From GM7GCV1 sp965222065 (GTDB lineage: Bacteria; Pseudomonadota; Gammaproteobacteria; Pseudomonadales; GM7GCV1), in NCBI GenBank assembly GCA_965222065.1, contig OZ244933.1, positions 1,178,001-1,242,000 on the forward strand: a DNA stretch of 64,000 bases. The letters run 5' to 3'. Under the pieces are notes generated by a model. That model was not told the origin of the DNA and ran no database searches. It worked only from the letters and a program-made list of their open reading frames with translations. This document shows positions 17,049 through 26,653 of this stretch, in pieces; the first letter of the stretch is position 1; each line of letters starts with the position of its first letter. Made by a program: the position numbers and the translations under genes.

Positions 17049-18560
17049 ATGAAATATTATTGGCTCTCAGGCCTGGTTTTTTTGTTGTTTTCCATGAAGG
17101 CGAGTGCCGTCACTTTCCTGTCTTTTGATCCGCGCTCCATGGCCATGGGGGGGACGGGCGTCGCTCTTCATGGGGCTCCCAATGCCTCTCTTTTTAACCC
17201 GGCTCTACTCGTCGCACCTGACAGCGACCGGAAAACAACACAAATCCAACCTTATCTGGGCGTTCGGCTAATTGATCGAAACAATTTTCTCGGTGGTCTT
17301 TACCATTATCAGAGAAATAATGCACAAGCCAAGTTCGACCGCTCCTGGTACGCGATGGAGCAGCGTTATTCCGCAAACATTCTTGAGGCCAGCGATATTC
17401 GCAAAGTGGCTTCGAGGGCGAGGGACTGGGAATCTGATATTGATGGATTGTCCGACAGGCCTTTGTATGTATCCGCTTCCTATGGCATTACCGCAAGCCA
17501 ATCCGAGAGTAACAAGGGTTCCGGCTTCTACGTACGTCAATATTCCATCGGCGGAGGCCTGATTGAGCTCTCTGAACAGAACCGGCAGCGAATTGACCAG
17601 GGTATCAAGGTACTCAACCTCCTGGCCGACATCGTTGATGGTGTCAGGGAAGTGGAAGCGCTGGGAGATGTCATAGGTTTTGACCGCCTGGAAACACTGA
17701 TCGATGACGCCGTTGAAACCGGCTCTGCATCAACTGAGCTGGAAACCTATTACGACTATCCCAGGGTAGAACCGCTGGTAGAAGCATCCATTCAGCTGGG
17801 ACGTTTGGCTGAAGAACTGGATGAGTATTTTGAGTTTGATCGTTTGCAATCTGCTCTGCGAAATCATGGGAATGCCGAAGACCTGCCCGATTTGCAACAG
17901 TATCTCCGCTACCAGTCAGAAGAAGAGTTGGACGCGACGATTTACCTGGAAGGCGTGGATGTCACTGAACTTGGGATTAGTCTTGCCTCCGAAGTTGAGG
18001 AGGTAAACGGTCTGACGTTCGGCACCACGTTTAAATACGTGGCAATAGACAGCATCGATTTTTCCCAGAGAGCCAGCAAGTTCTCACTGCCCCAGTTGCT
18101 GGAAAATCAATATCAAAAAAAACACCACATGCTCAATGCCGATCTGGGCATTTCATATCGTTTTAATCCGCAATATTCTCTTGGACTGGTTGTAAAAAAC
18201 ATTATCCCGCAAGAATTTGACACCATTCTTGGAAAAACCATTCGCTATCATCCCATCGCCCGGCTGGGTATCGCCCGCACCAGCGACGAGCTAACCCTGA
18301 CCGCCGGACTGGATTTAACCAAAAACGATGCAAAAGGGTTTGACCCTGACAAGCGCTATCTTTCCCTGGGAGCAGAGTATGCTGGCTGGAGCAGTGCCGC
18401 CCTGCGTGCCGGAGTACGAATAGATACAGAAAACCAGGTCTACACCCCCTCACTGGGCATAGGCTATGGCGACAGTGACAGGTACATGGATTTTGCCCTG
18501 ACCATCGGCCCGGAATATGATGAGGTCGGCGGATCAATTCAGGCTGTCTGGTCGTTTTGA
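17049..18560 (+). CDS. TraF-like (TraF_2) outer-membrane beta-barrel protein
   Basis: Secreted protein of 503 aa, with signal peptide about 1-20 and then SFDPRSMAMGGTGVALHGAPNASLFNPALL (landmark, residues about 25-54), the conserved N-terminal pattern of the conjugal-transfer TraF (PF13729) family, which resembles FadL-type barrels. Middle part is helical and acidic (about 170-310). The C-terminal third has alternating strands ending in Phe, as in outer-membrane barrels (last residue F of VWSF). No other conjugation genes are nearby, so a transfer role is unlikely; the family name is historical. AGGA lies 8 nt before the ATG. Confidence 0.75.
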   Translation: MKYYWLSGLVFLLFSMKASAVTFLSFDPRSMAMGGTGVALHGAPNASLFNPALLVAPDSDRKTTQIQPYLGVRLIDRNNFLGGLYHYQRNNAQAKFDRSWYAMEQRYSANILEASDIRKVASRARDWESDIDGLSDRPLYVSASYGITASQSESNKGSGFYVRQYSIGGGLIELSEQNRQRIDQGIKVLNLLADIVDGVREVEALGDVIGFDRLETLIDDAVETGSASTELETYYDYPRVEPLVEASIQLGRLAEELDEYFEFDRLQSALRNHGNAEDLPDLQQYLRYQSEEELDATIYLEGVDVTELGISLASEVEEVNGLTFGTTFKYVAIDSIDFSQRASKFSLPQLLENQYQKKHHMLNADLGISYRFNPQYSLGLVVKNIIPQEFDTILGKTIRYHPIARLGIARTSDELTLTAGLDLTKNDAKGFDPDKRYLSLGAEYAGWSSAALRAGVRIDTENQVYTPSLGIGYGDSDRYMDFALTIGPEYDEVGGSIQAVWSF

Positions 18561-18582
18561 TTTTTCTGTCTATCGAACACAG

Positions 18583-19491
18583 CTAGCCCTGAACATACTC
18601 GAACAGTAAAAACCAGAAATAGGAAGTCGCCAGGGAGAGCGGGATACTGGAACTGACCATGGCCGTTGCCAATCGGGGATTCAGCCCCATGCTGCCAGCA
18701 ACGATACTGGCCGTCACATTGGAGGCCATACTTGCCTCAAGAACGGCCACGCCCAATGATCGTCCGCTCAGAACTGCGCTGTAACATACCCATATAAACA
18801 AGGGCGCCAAAAACAGCTGATACGTCAAACCAAGAACGAGCGCCTGCTTCTGTTCGCGAAAGGCGGTTAATTTAATCTGCATGCCCACTGAAACCAGGGC
18901 AGCCGGGATCAGTGTCAGACTCAGTATTTTCCAAAGAGACTGAACAGGCTGGGGCCAGTACAGATCCATGGTGTTCATGATGGCGACCACCACGAAACAC
19001 ATCAGGGGAGGAAACCTGAGTGCTCGCCTGGCCATTTCGCTGGCATTTGGTTTTTTGCCTGCATAAAAGGATGCAGCAACAAGCCCCAGGGTACTTAGCA
19101 CCAAAAAAGAACCCAGTTGATCCAGGATGATGACTTCGGAGAGTACCTCAGGTCCATAGAAGGTGGTCAAAAGGGGAATACCGCCAAAACTGGTATTGCC
19201 AATACCACTGGTAAGTAACAGGCAACCTGCCGTCGCACGGCTCAGTGAAAATCGCGCCTGTATAAAACGCACCCAAACCCAGGCACCAAAGAAACATACC
19301 CAGGCTACGCTGGCCATCCAGAAATAACGCCACTCAAAGCTCAGCCCCGTGAGATAGTTAAAAACTGTTGCCGGCAGGGCAATCCAGAGCACATGCCGGT
19401 TTAACAGAACAATGGTGCGAATCTGCGGCAAAGGGGTTCGTTGCAGTATCAGGCCAGTCCCGATCGCAATAAGAATAAGAAGAAAATTCAA
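18583..19491 (-). CDS. AEC (auxin efflux carrier) family transporter
   Basis: Inner-membrane protein of 302 aa with about ten helices in two five-helix halves. Landmarks: GIGNTSFGGIPLL in the first half and EASMASNVTASIVAGSMGLNPRLATAMVSSS (residues about 255-285) in the second, both typical of the AEC/BASS fold. Family members export or exchange small organic acids. The only workable start is TTG at 19491, without a clear ribosome site. It follows fghA by 15 bp on the same strand and could be the last gene of the frmA-fghA transcript. Confidence 0.82.
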   Translation of the reverse strand: MNFLLILIAIGTGLILQRTPLPQIRTIVLLNRHVLWIALPATVFNYLTGLSFEWRYFWMASVAWVCFFGAWVWVRFIQARFSLSRATAGCLLLTSGIGNTSFGGIPLLTTFYGPEVLSEVIILDQLGSFLVLSTLGLVAASFYAGKKPNASEMARRALRFPPLMCFVVVAIMNTMDLYWPQPVQSLWKILSLTLIPAALVSVGMQIKLTAFREQKQALVLGLTYQLFLAPLFIWVCYSAVLSGRSLGVAVLEASMASNVTASIVAGSMGLNPRLATAMVSSSIPLSLATSYFWFLLFEYVQG

Positions 19492-19506
19492 GGTAGGACG
19501 CCCGGG

Positions 19507-20340
19507 TTAGAAGAACTCCGAATGGAACTCCAGGTGATCAGCAATAAAGCTGGCGATAAAAAAATAGGAGTGGTCATAACCCGGCTGAAAACGGATTTGC
19601 ATGGGATATTCCGACTGCTCAGCAGCATTAATCAGCAACTCTGTTTTTAACTGCTCTTCAAGAAACTTATCCTCCTCGCCCTGATCCACCAGAATGGGCA
19701 GGTGTGTCTCAGCTTCTTTCACCAGTTCACAACTGTCGTAACCTGACCAGCTTGATCGGTCTTCCCCCAGATACCCGGCCAGGGCTTTCTGTCCCCAGGG
19801 ACAATTCAGGGGGGACACAATAGGCGCAAAGGCAGTGACCGATAAATACTTTTCCGGGTTTTTCAACCCAATCATCAGCGCACCATGTCCGCCCATTGAA
19901 TGTCCGGAAATACCCGCACGATCACTGTCGACATCGAAGTTAGCGTTCACCAACCCGGGAAGCTCATCAACGACGTAATTGTACATCTGGTAGTGTCTGC
20001 TCCATGGCAGCTGAGTCGCATTGACATAAAATCCCGCACCCAGGCCAAAATCATAGGCCCCATTGGGATCATCAGGCACGCCTTCGCCCCTGGGACTGGT
20101 ATCAGGACAAACAATGGCGATGCCCAGCTCAGCCGCATAACGTTGTGCACCCGCCTTGGTAACAAAATTCTGGTCGGTACAGGTCAGCCCGGACAACCAA
20201 TACACCACAGGGACCCGGGTGCTCGCAGCCTGGGGCGGCAAATAGACAGAAAACTCCATGTCACAGTCCAGACTGTCCGACCGGTGTCTATACTGGAGCT
20301 GTTGCCCTTCGAAGATTTTGCTGGCACTGATCTGTTGCAT
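19507..20340 (-). CDS. fghA: S-formylglutathione hydrolase
   Basis: Serine hydrolase of 277 aa (esterase D type) that splits S-formylglutathione into formate and glutathione, the second step of glutathione-dependent formaldehyde detoxification. Nucleophile motif GHSMGGHGAL (serine at about residue 148), the conserved YWLSGLTCTDQNF near the N terminus, and a late GYDHSYFF segment holding the triad histidine. Its ATG overlaps the frmA stop as TAATG, so translation is probably coupled. Confidence 0.95.
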   Translation of the reverse strand: MQQISASKIFEGQQLQYRHRSDSLDCDMEFSVYLPPQAASTRVPVVYWLSGLTCTDQNFVTKAGAQRYAAELGIAIVCPDTSPRGEGVPDDPNGAYDFGLGAGFYVNATQLPWSRHYQMYNYVVDELPGLVNANFDVDSDRAGISGHSMGGHGALMIGLKNPEKYLSVTAFAPIVSPLNCPWGQKALAGYLGEDRSSWSGYDSCELVKEAETHLPILVDQGEEDKFLEEQLKTELLINAAEQSEYPMQIRFQPGYDHSYFFIASFIADHLEFHSEFF

Positions 20341-21446
20341 TAGTAAAGAACCACTGAACGGATTGACTTGCCTTCATGCATCAAGTCAAACGCGGTATTG
20401 ATCTCTTCAAGCGGCATGGTATGGGTGATGAGATCATCGATGTTGATTTTGCCGTCCATATACCAGTCAACAATTTTGGGTACGTCGGTTCGCCCGCGGG
20501 CGCCACCGAAGGCCGTGCCTCGCCAGACCCGGCCCGTGACCAGTTGGAAAGGCCGGGTGGAGATTTCCTGTCCGGCACCGGCCACGCCAATAATCCAGGA
20601 TTCACCCCAGCCCTTGTGACAGCACTCAAGCGCCTGCCGCATGGTGTGGACATTGCCAATACATTCAAACGAGTAATCGGCCCCGCCACCGGTTAATTCC
20701 ACCAGGTGGTCCACCAGGTTTTCGACGTCTTTAGGATTAACAAAATGGGTCATGCCGAACTGTTCGGCCAACGGCTTTTTGCCTTCATTCAGGTCAACGC
20801 CAATAATCTTGTTAGCGCCCACCATTTTGGCCCCCTGAATGACATTCAGGCCGATGCCTCCAAGACCAAACACCACCACATTGGCACCTGGTTCAACTTT
20901 GGCATCAAACGCCACGGCCCCCACCCCGGTAGTAACGCCACAACCGATGTAACAAATCTTGTCAAACGGCGCATCTTCGCGCACCTTTGCCACGGCAATC
21001 TCTGGTAACACAGTGTAATTCGAAAAGGTAGAACAACCCATGTAGTGCCGGATTGGTTTGCCATCCAGGGTAAAGCGGCTGGAACCGTCGGGCATAACAC
21101 CCTGCCCCTGGGTTGACCGGATTGCCTGACATAAATTGGTTTTGGGATGTAGGCAGTACTCGCACTCTCGACATTCCGGGGTATAGAGAGGGATCACATG
21201 ATCACCGGGTTTGACCGACTTAACCCCCTCGCCTACTTCTACGACGATACCCGCGCCCTCATGTCCCAGGATGGCTGGAAATTCACCTTCCGGATCATCG
21301 CCCGAGAGAGTAAATGCATCGGTATGACACACGCCAGTGGCCTTGATTTCAACAAGCACCTCTCCTGCCCTGGGGCCTGCCAGTTCAACCTCAGCGATTT
21401 CCAGTGGTTTTCCTGCTGCAAACGCGATGGCTGCTTTGGTTTTCAT
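20340..21446 (-). CDS. frmA: S-(hydroxymethyl)glutathione dehydrogenase / class III alcohol dehydrogenase
   Basis: Zinc-dependent NAD enzyme of 368 aa that oxidises S-hydroxymethylglutathione (and reduces S-nitrosoglutathione). Catalytic zinc ligands: Cys in ATGVCHTDA, His in LGHEGAGIV, and Cys in CYIGCGVTTG. The structural zinc is held by four cysteines in TPECRECEYCLHPKTNLC. The Rossmann motif is VFGLGGIGLNVIQGAK. First gene of a coupled pair with fghA. No FrmR-type repressor gene is present nearby, so regulation differs from E. coli. Confidence 0.96.
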   Translation of the reverse strand: MKTKAAIAFAAGKPLEIAEVELAGPRAGEVLVEIKATGVCHTDAFTLSGDDPEGEFPAILGHEGAGIVVEVGEGVKSVKPGDHVIPLYTPECRECEYCLHPKTNLCQAIRSTQGQGVMPDGSSRFTLDGKPIRHYMGCSTFSNYTVLPEIAVAKVREDAPFDKICYIGCGVTTGVGAVAFDAKVEPGANVVVFGLGGIGLNVIQGAKMVGANKIIGVDLNEGKKPLAEQFGMTHFVNPKDVENLVDHLVELTGGGADYSFECIGNVHTMRQALECCHKGWGESWIIGVAGAGQEISTRPFQLVTGRVWRGTAFGGARGRTDVPKIVDWYMDGKINIDDLITHTMPLEEINTAFDLMHEGKSIRSVVLY

Positions 21447-21642
21447 AGTAAGTCCCCAAGTGGTTGAACCGACACTTTATCCAAGTCACCTCGCCCAGCC
21501 AACTGCGTCAGAGGCGGCAATTTTTCACAAAAATCCAGTTTAAATAGCCAATTAGCAATAAAAATACGCCTTTTGTTCATAATTACTGACAATAAAGGCT
21601 TGTCTCTCTATCATTCCAGACGGGTATCCGGGACAAAAACCG

Positions 21643-22671
21643 ATGAATAACTTCCTGAAAAAAATTTCAATAAGTGATCAGCAAGATCCCCATCTGCATA
21701 AATCGATATTCACTATCTCTGTTTTTGCGACAGTATGTATAGCGCCATTCGCGATAGGTAATTTTATCAGTGGCAGGTTTGTCGTAGGCCTCATATCGCT
21801 GCTTATCATTACGACATACGCATTTACCGCCTGGCACGCCAGTCAAAACCGGATTAACTACCAGCTTAATGCCATCTTGCTGACAAGCGCCCTTGTCGCC
21901 TACTTTTTTATCTCTATATACCAGCAAGGGGTTATCGGTCTGCTGTGGAGTTATGCGGCTGTAACCGCCATTTATGTCCTTTTTCCCATGCGGGTGGCCC
22001 GGGTTTGCAACCTGATTGTATTTTTTGTCGTGGTGGGCATGACCGCCTACATGATCAATATCCCCATCGCTACGCGTGCAGCCATCACACTCCTGATTGT
22101 AAATTTTGCCTGCATCATCTTTGTCAGCCGCTCTAACCAACAGCAACAGGATTTATCTCTTCTGGCGGAGACCGATGCACTGACGGGTGTATTAAATCGC
22201 CTGAAGATGAATGAAAAACTTAACTCAATGATCCTGGAAGCCCGTGTGCACAACAGCCCCTTTACGCTGATTGCCCTGGATCTTGATCACTTCAAGAAAA
22301 TTAACGATGAAAAAGGCCATGATGTTGGTGATGATGTACTCCGTTTTTTTGGTCGTCTCTTGCAGAATAGTTGCCGTGATTCAGATTTAATTTTTCGCAC
22401 CGGCGGAGAAGAGTTCATTATTGCCATGCTTAATGCGGACACCTTTGTCAGCCGAAAGGTCGCCAACCGCATTCAGCAAGGATTGGCCAACGCGGAGATT
22501 GCACCAGGCTTGAAAGTCACAACCAGCATAGGTATTGCAACATTACAACCTCACGAGATTCTGGAAGAGTTGCTAAAACGTTGTGATGACTACCTTTATC
22601 GGGCAAAAACCGAGGGCCGCAACTGCATTATCGAGAATATCCAAACCGGTACAGAAAGAAACACAGGGTAA
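21643..22671 (+). CDS. membrane-anchored diguanylate cyclase (GGDEF)
   Basis: Protein of 342 aa that should make cyclic di-GMP. Six hydrophobic helices (about 20-165) form a membrane sensor module with no recognisable ligand site. A GGDEF domain follows (about 175-335): DALTGVLNR opening block, active GGEEF in FRTGGEEFIIAM, and an RxxD inhibitory site (RDSD) five residues before it, so product feedback is likely. No EAL domain. It runs toward the Kef-type antiporter gene, with only 6 bp between the two stops. Confidence 0.92.
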   Translation: MNNFLKKISISDQQDPHLHKSIFTISVFATVCIAPFAIGNFISGRFVVGLISLLIITTYAFTAWHASQNRINYQLNAILLTSALVAYFFISIYQQGVIGLLWSYAAVTAIYVLFPMRVARVCNLIVFFVVVGMTAYMINIPIATRAAITLLIVNFACIIFVSRSNQQQQDLSLLAETDALTGVLNRLKMNEKLNSMILEARVHNSPFTLIALDLDHFKKINDEKGHDVGDDVLRFFGRLLQNSCRDSDLIFRTGGEEFIIAMLNADTFVSRKVANRIQQGLANAEIAPGLKVTTSIGIATLQPHEILEELLKRCDDYLYRAKTEGRNCIIENIQTGTERNTG

Positions 22672-22677
22672 ATGTGT

Positions 22678-24411
22678 CTACTTGTCATCCTTTACCGGCT
22701 CCTCTACCAGGGGACGATAATCCCAATTGCGCACATCCTCCAAAACCACTTCAATCTGTTCATCAGGCACAGACAACATCTTCAGTGTTATAGCCCCCAA
22801 CCGCAGACTGGCTTCCAGCGCCTCTGGGTGGGCGTGTACAGCACCTGCGCCAAGTAATTCCGAACTGGTTTTCAGGTCCTGGGCACGGCAAATGATGGGA
22901 ACCTGTGGGCAGTATTCCTTTAACGCCTTGATGACCTTCATTGAAATTTCCGGATCGCTAAAGGTCAGTACAATCAGTGAAGCTCGTTCTGCATGGATTG
23001 TTGTCAAAAATTCCATGTCTTCCATCTCGCCATAATGGACGTTGTAACCATCCTCGCAGCCCCGGGCAATCCGGTCCGGGTCCGTGTCAAAGGCAATGTT
23101 GGACACGCCTTTATCTTTCAATAACACAGCGATTGCATGGCCTACCTGGCCATAACCACCAATAAGAACCGTTGGTCTATCGGCTGTTAATTCAACCTTT
23201 TGTCCAGCGTCCTCATGCCGTTTGCCATCATGTTCATTCTTCCAACGAAAGCCACCACTCAAAAATACAGCCAGTTTGTCGTTAAATAGTATTAAAAATG
23301 CTCCCAGTACCATGGAAAACAGGACCGAGCTCAACGCTATTTGTCCAAGCTGGCCAGTGATTACATTGTTATCCAAAGCCAGTGCAATTAATGCAAAGCC
23401 AAACTCACCACCTACGGCCAGCAATAGACCTGTACGCCAGGCTACGGATTTTTCAATATCACTTAATGAAACAATGAACGCGACCAACAGTGTTTTGCTA
23501 ACAATAATCAGTAATGCACCCGACAACGACCAGAACCACGTGGATGCTATGGCTGAGGGGTCAATTCGCATCCCCACGCCAACAAAAAACAGTCCCAGCA
23601 AAACATCCCGGAAAGGGCGAATACTTGTTTCTACCTGATGCCTGAACTCGGTTTCACCCAGCATCATGCCTGCCAGAAAAGCGCCGAATGCCAGTGACAA
23701 GCCAAAACTAAAGGTTCCCCATGACGACAGGAGCACGACAAACAACACCGTCAGGGTGAAAACTTCATTGGAACGGCGGCGCGATACAAAACGAAACAAA
23801 GGCCTAAGCACCCACCTGCCAATGAAAAAAACCAGGGCAAAGGCAAACATGGCCTTGGCAATTGCCGAACCAAGCAAGGGCGCAATGGTACTTAGCCCTA
23901 CGCTCACTCCCAGTACCGGGATAACGACCAGGAAAGGGACAGCCGTTACATCCTGCAACACAGATATAGCCAGCCCCATTCGTCCATGAGCACTATTTTC
24001 TTCCCCCTGCTCGACCAGTTGCCGCCCAATAATGGTCGAGGAAGACTGCGCAAATACTGCCCCCAGTACAAATGCAGCGACACCGGGCAAGCCAATAAAC
24101 CAAAGCAACAGGGAAACTATCAGCGTTGTAAGCGTCACCTGGGCGATACCCAGCACAAAGACCCGTCCCCGCAGTGCCTGGAACTGGGGCAGCGAGAAAT
24201 TCAGCCCGATTGTGAATAAAAGGAATACGACGCCAAATTCCGCCAATATGGCAAATTCGGGCACAGATACTTTCGGCCCGACGGTATGCGGCCCCAAAAG
24301 CAGCCCAACCAACAGATACCCCAGGCTGGTTGGAATATGGAAGCGCTGGAAACCAGCAATAACCGCTACACTAACAGCAAGTAATAACAGTATTTGGGGC
24401 AAATTTTCCAA
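22678..24411 (-). CDS. monovalent cation:proton antiporter (CPA2/Kef family) with TrkA-N domain
   Basis: Inner-membrane antiporter of 577 aa with about 12 helices (1-390) of the Na+/H+ exchanger fold and a C-terminal Rossmann regulator domain (about 415-530) starting VLIGGYGQVGHAIAVLL. Landmarks in the membrane part: HIPTSLGYLLVGLLLGPH, VFAQSSSTIIGRQL, and LLAVGGEFGFALIALA. Kef and YbaL proteins move K+ or other cations against protons under thiol or electrophile control; the exact ion is not visible. The start is TTG at 24411, with GGAG 9 nt upstream. No KefG/KefF partner is adjacent. Confidence 0.9.
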   Translation of the reverse strand: MENLPQILLLLAVSVAVIAGFQRFHIPTSLGYLLVGLLLGPHTVGPKVSVPEFAILAEFGVVFLLFTIGLNFSLPQFQALRGRVFVLGIAQVTLTTLIVSLLLWFIGLPGVAAFVLGAVFAQSSSTIIGRQLVEQGEENSAHGRMGLAISVLQDVTAVPFLVVIPVLGVSVGLSTIAPLLGSAIAKAMFAFALVFFIGRWVLRPLFRFVSRRRSNEVFTLTVLFVVLLSSWGTFSFGLSLAFGAFLAGMMLGETEFRHQVETSIRPFRDVLLGLFFVGVGMRIDPSAIASTWFWSLSGALLIIVSKTLLVAFIVSLSDIEKSVAWRTGLLLAVGGEFGFALIALALDNNVITGQLGQIALSSVLFSMVLGAFLILFNDKLAVFLSGGFRWKNEHDGKRHEDAGQKVELTADRPTVLIGGYGQVGHAIAVLLKDKGVSNIAFDTDPDRIARGCEDGYNVHYGEMEDMEFLTTIHAERASLIVLTFSDPEISMKVIKALKEYCPQVPIICRAQDLKTSSELLGAGAVHAHPEALEASLRLGAITLKMLSVPDEQIEVVLEDVRNWDYRPLVEEPVKDDK

Positions 24412-24480
24412 CGGCCGTGCTCCAGAAATACAGGGGAGGGCAAATAGTGAATATAAATCGTAAAGACGCCAAGTTAATTC

Positions 24481-25374
24481 CTATTCCAGTCTTTTTCGAC
24501 GGTAACGCTCCAGCATGGTCTGATTGCCCAGCTGCCCACCCTGGTGCAAGTAAATCAGGTCTACCTCCGGGTTTCTTTGCCGGTAGTCCAGCATCGTTAA
24601 CCAGCCCAGCGGATCGTACAGAAGGTCAAACTCAATATTGGTTTCAGCCTTCAACTCCTGCCAAATCTGATAAAACTCCGGATAGAGCCTGCCAAAATGA
24701 TACTTTCCTTTCGTCGGCAAAATCGTCGGCAATCGATCACCCGGGCCCAGGGCCATGAGCTGCTCCTCCAGGTAGCCGGAATCACCAACACAGGCGCAGG
24801 TCAACACCTCAATAGACAGGTGCTTTTGCAAATAAAACGCCATCGTTCCTGTTCCAGAGGGCAGCATTAACCTTGGCTTCTGTAATGCCTGGTGATCGAC
24901 CCACTGATTAATTTCCTTTGCCAGCAAGGCGATGCCCGGCTCTGATTCACGGCTGCATCCACCCTCCGGGATGTAAAGGACTGAAGATCGGCCTCCGACA
25001 AGGCGTTCAACCCGTGCCCGAATGTTGCCATTTCCCAGGGGTTCAATCTTCGCCCCATTTTTTATCGCCCGGTGATAGTTTCCCCTGGGACTCTCTGCCA
25101 GGTTTTTCGGAATGTGCTGTACATAAAAATTAAAATCCCAGCCTTTTATATTTGCCAGCACTGACAGGCTGTAAAGCATGTTGGACTGCACGGACCCATA
25201 ACTGACCAGGGTATCGATTCCGGCAAATTCCCTGTTCAGATAATAGTAAAGTTTGCGCGCCTTGTTTCCTCCAAGCGCTGGTTCGCCAGGTACCAGCTCA
25301 TGCAGGTCATCGCGCCAGACACTATACTCGGCACCCTGAAACTGGATTTTCTGAACCTGTGGGGCAAATGGCAA
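24481..25374 (-). CDS. PLP-dependent enzyme, ACC deaminase / D-cysteine desulfhydrase family
   Basis: Fold-type II PLP enzyme. I take TTG at 25374 as start (297 aa): GGAGAGG lies 8 nt upstream and homologues begin about 15 residues before the conserved RDDL. A longer frame up to 25488 would overlap the divergent permease gene. The PLP lysine is in LGGNKARKL, followed by YGSVQSNMLYSLSVLA, a pattern shared by 1-aminocyclopropane-1-carboxylate deaminases and D-cysteine desulfhydrases. Later EGGCSRESEPGI and SGTGTMAFYLQ bind the phosphate. Substrate cannot be told apart from sequence alone. Divergent from the APC permease gene, which may move its substrate. Confidence 0.85.
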   Translation of the reverse strand: MPFAPQVQKIQFQGAEYSVWRDDLHELVPGEPALGGNKARKLYYYLNREFAGIDTLVSYGSVQSNMLYSLSVLANIKGWDFNFYVQHIPKNLAESPRGNYHRAIKNGAKIEPLGNGNIRARVERLVGGRSSVLYIPEGGCSRESEPGIALLAKEINQWVDHQALQKPRLMLPSGTGTMAFYLQKHLSIEVLTCACVGDSGYLEEQLMALGPGDRLPTILPTKGKYHFGRLYPEFYQIWQELKAETNIEFDLLYDPLGWLTMLDYRQRNPEVDLIYLHQGGQLGNQTMLERYRRKRLE

Positions 25375-25451
25375 AACGAACGCCTCTCCGGTTTTAGGTA
25401 GTATGATTTCTATCGGCAGGTCACGAATAACCTCACCGGACAGAGGATAGT

Positions 25452-26642
25452 ATGAATACAAGCCTCCAGCGCAAACTTGGCCTCTCACTAGTGACTTTTT
25501 ATGGTCTGGGAACCATTGTCGGCGCAGGCATATATGTCTTAATCGGTGAAGTCGCCAACGTTGCCGGGCAACAAATTACCTGGGCTTTCGTATTGGCCGG
25601 GCTGGTGGCGTCTCTGACCGGTGCCTGTTATGCAGAACTAAGTGCGCGTTTCCCGGCCGCCGCCGGTGCCGTCGTTTATATCGATCAGGCATTTAACAAA
25701 AAACGTCTCTCCCAGCTAACCGGTCTCTTGATCATTCTCACCGGTATCGTCTCGGCAGCGACTATTTCACGCGGCTTCGTGGGCTATCTGGAACTTTATA
25801 TCAGCGTACCCGACTGGCTGGCCATTGTCGCTCTTGGCCTTTTACTGGGGGGCATTGCGATTTTGGGGGTAAAAGAATCGGCCAGCACCGTGGCGCTCAT
25901 TACCATTCTGGAAGTATTTGGACTTCTCATGGTGATTGTGGTGGTTCTTTTCTCAAGTGAGACCAAAATTATCCACCAGTCCGAACCCTTCAGAATCAGT
26001 GCCATTGTTCTCGGCTCTTTTTTGGCGTTCTATGCCTTTATCGGTTTTGAAGACATGGTTAATCTGGCCGAGGAGATGAAATCCGTCGAGCGCGATATGC
26101 CACGCGCGATCTTTCTTGCCATAAGTATTTCTATCTTGCTTTATCTCGGCATTACGGCGGTCGCCGCCGAATATACAAACCTGGATGGACTTGCAACCAG
26201 CGGCTCACCCCTGGCCTACATGTTAGGGGACAACTCGCTTGCCGTAACTGCGATTGGGTTCATCAGCCTGGTGGCCATTACCAATGGTGCACTGACCCAG
26301 ATTATGATGGGCAGTCGGGTACTGTACGGCATGGCTCAGCGAAACAGAATTCCCGGCATCTTTGGCCGGATATGGACAAAGACATCGACGCCGGCGTTTA
26401 GCACACTGGTGGTAACCCTCTTAATTCTTGTTTTTGCGCTTTGGCTGCCCCTGGCGGCACTGGCAAAACTCACCAGCAGCATTATGCTGATGATTTTCGC
26501 CCTGGTTAATTTGTCACTGATTCGAATAAAAACGGCAGAATCAGGCGAGGCATATACGCATTTTCGGGTTCCACTGGCCGTACCGGTACTGGGCCTCCTC
26601 GTCAACATGAGCCTGCTGGGTTACCAGCTTTTACACTTATAG
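25452..26642 (+). CDS. APC family amino-acid permease
   Basis: Inner-membrane transporter of 396 aa with about 11-12 helices. The first helix carries the family motif GLGTIVGAGIYVLIGEVA; FIGFEDMVNLAEEMKSVERDMPRAI is the conserved helix 6-7 stretch (residues about 197-220). It is at the short end of the APC superfamily, with no long tails. AGAGGA lies just before the ATG. The cardiolipin synthase gene starts 11 bp after its stop. Likely substrate: an amino acid or amine, not resolved. Confidence 0.88.
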   Translation: MNTSLQRKLGLSLVTFYGLGTIVGAGIYVLIGEVANVAGQQITWAFVLAGLVASLTGACYAELSARFPAAAGAVVYIDQAFNKKRLSQLTGLLIILTGIVSAATISRGFVGYLELYISVPDWLAIVALGLLLGGIAILGVKESASTVALITILEVFGLLMVIVVVLFSSETKIIHQSEPFRISAIVLGSFLAFYAFIGFEDMVNLAEEMKSVERDMPRAIFLAISISILLYLGITAVAAEYTNLDGLATSGSPLAYMLGDNSLAVTAIGFISLVAITNGALTQIMMGSRVLYGMAQRNRIPGIFGRIWTKTSTPAFSTLVVTLLILVFALWLPLAALAKLTSSIMLMIFALVNLSLIRIKTAESGEAYTHFRVPLAVPVLGLLVNMSLLGYQLLHL

Positions 26643-26653
26643 GGAAAATTCAA

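Noticed and set aside
17049..18560. Idea that the TraF-like gene marks an integrated conjugative element
   Set aside because: No relaxase, coupling protein, integrase or att-like repeats are nearby.
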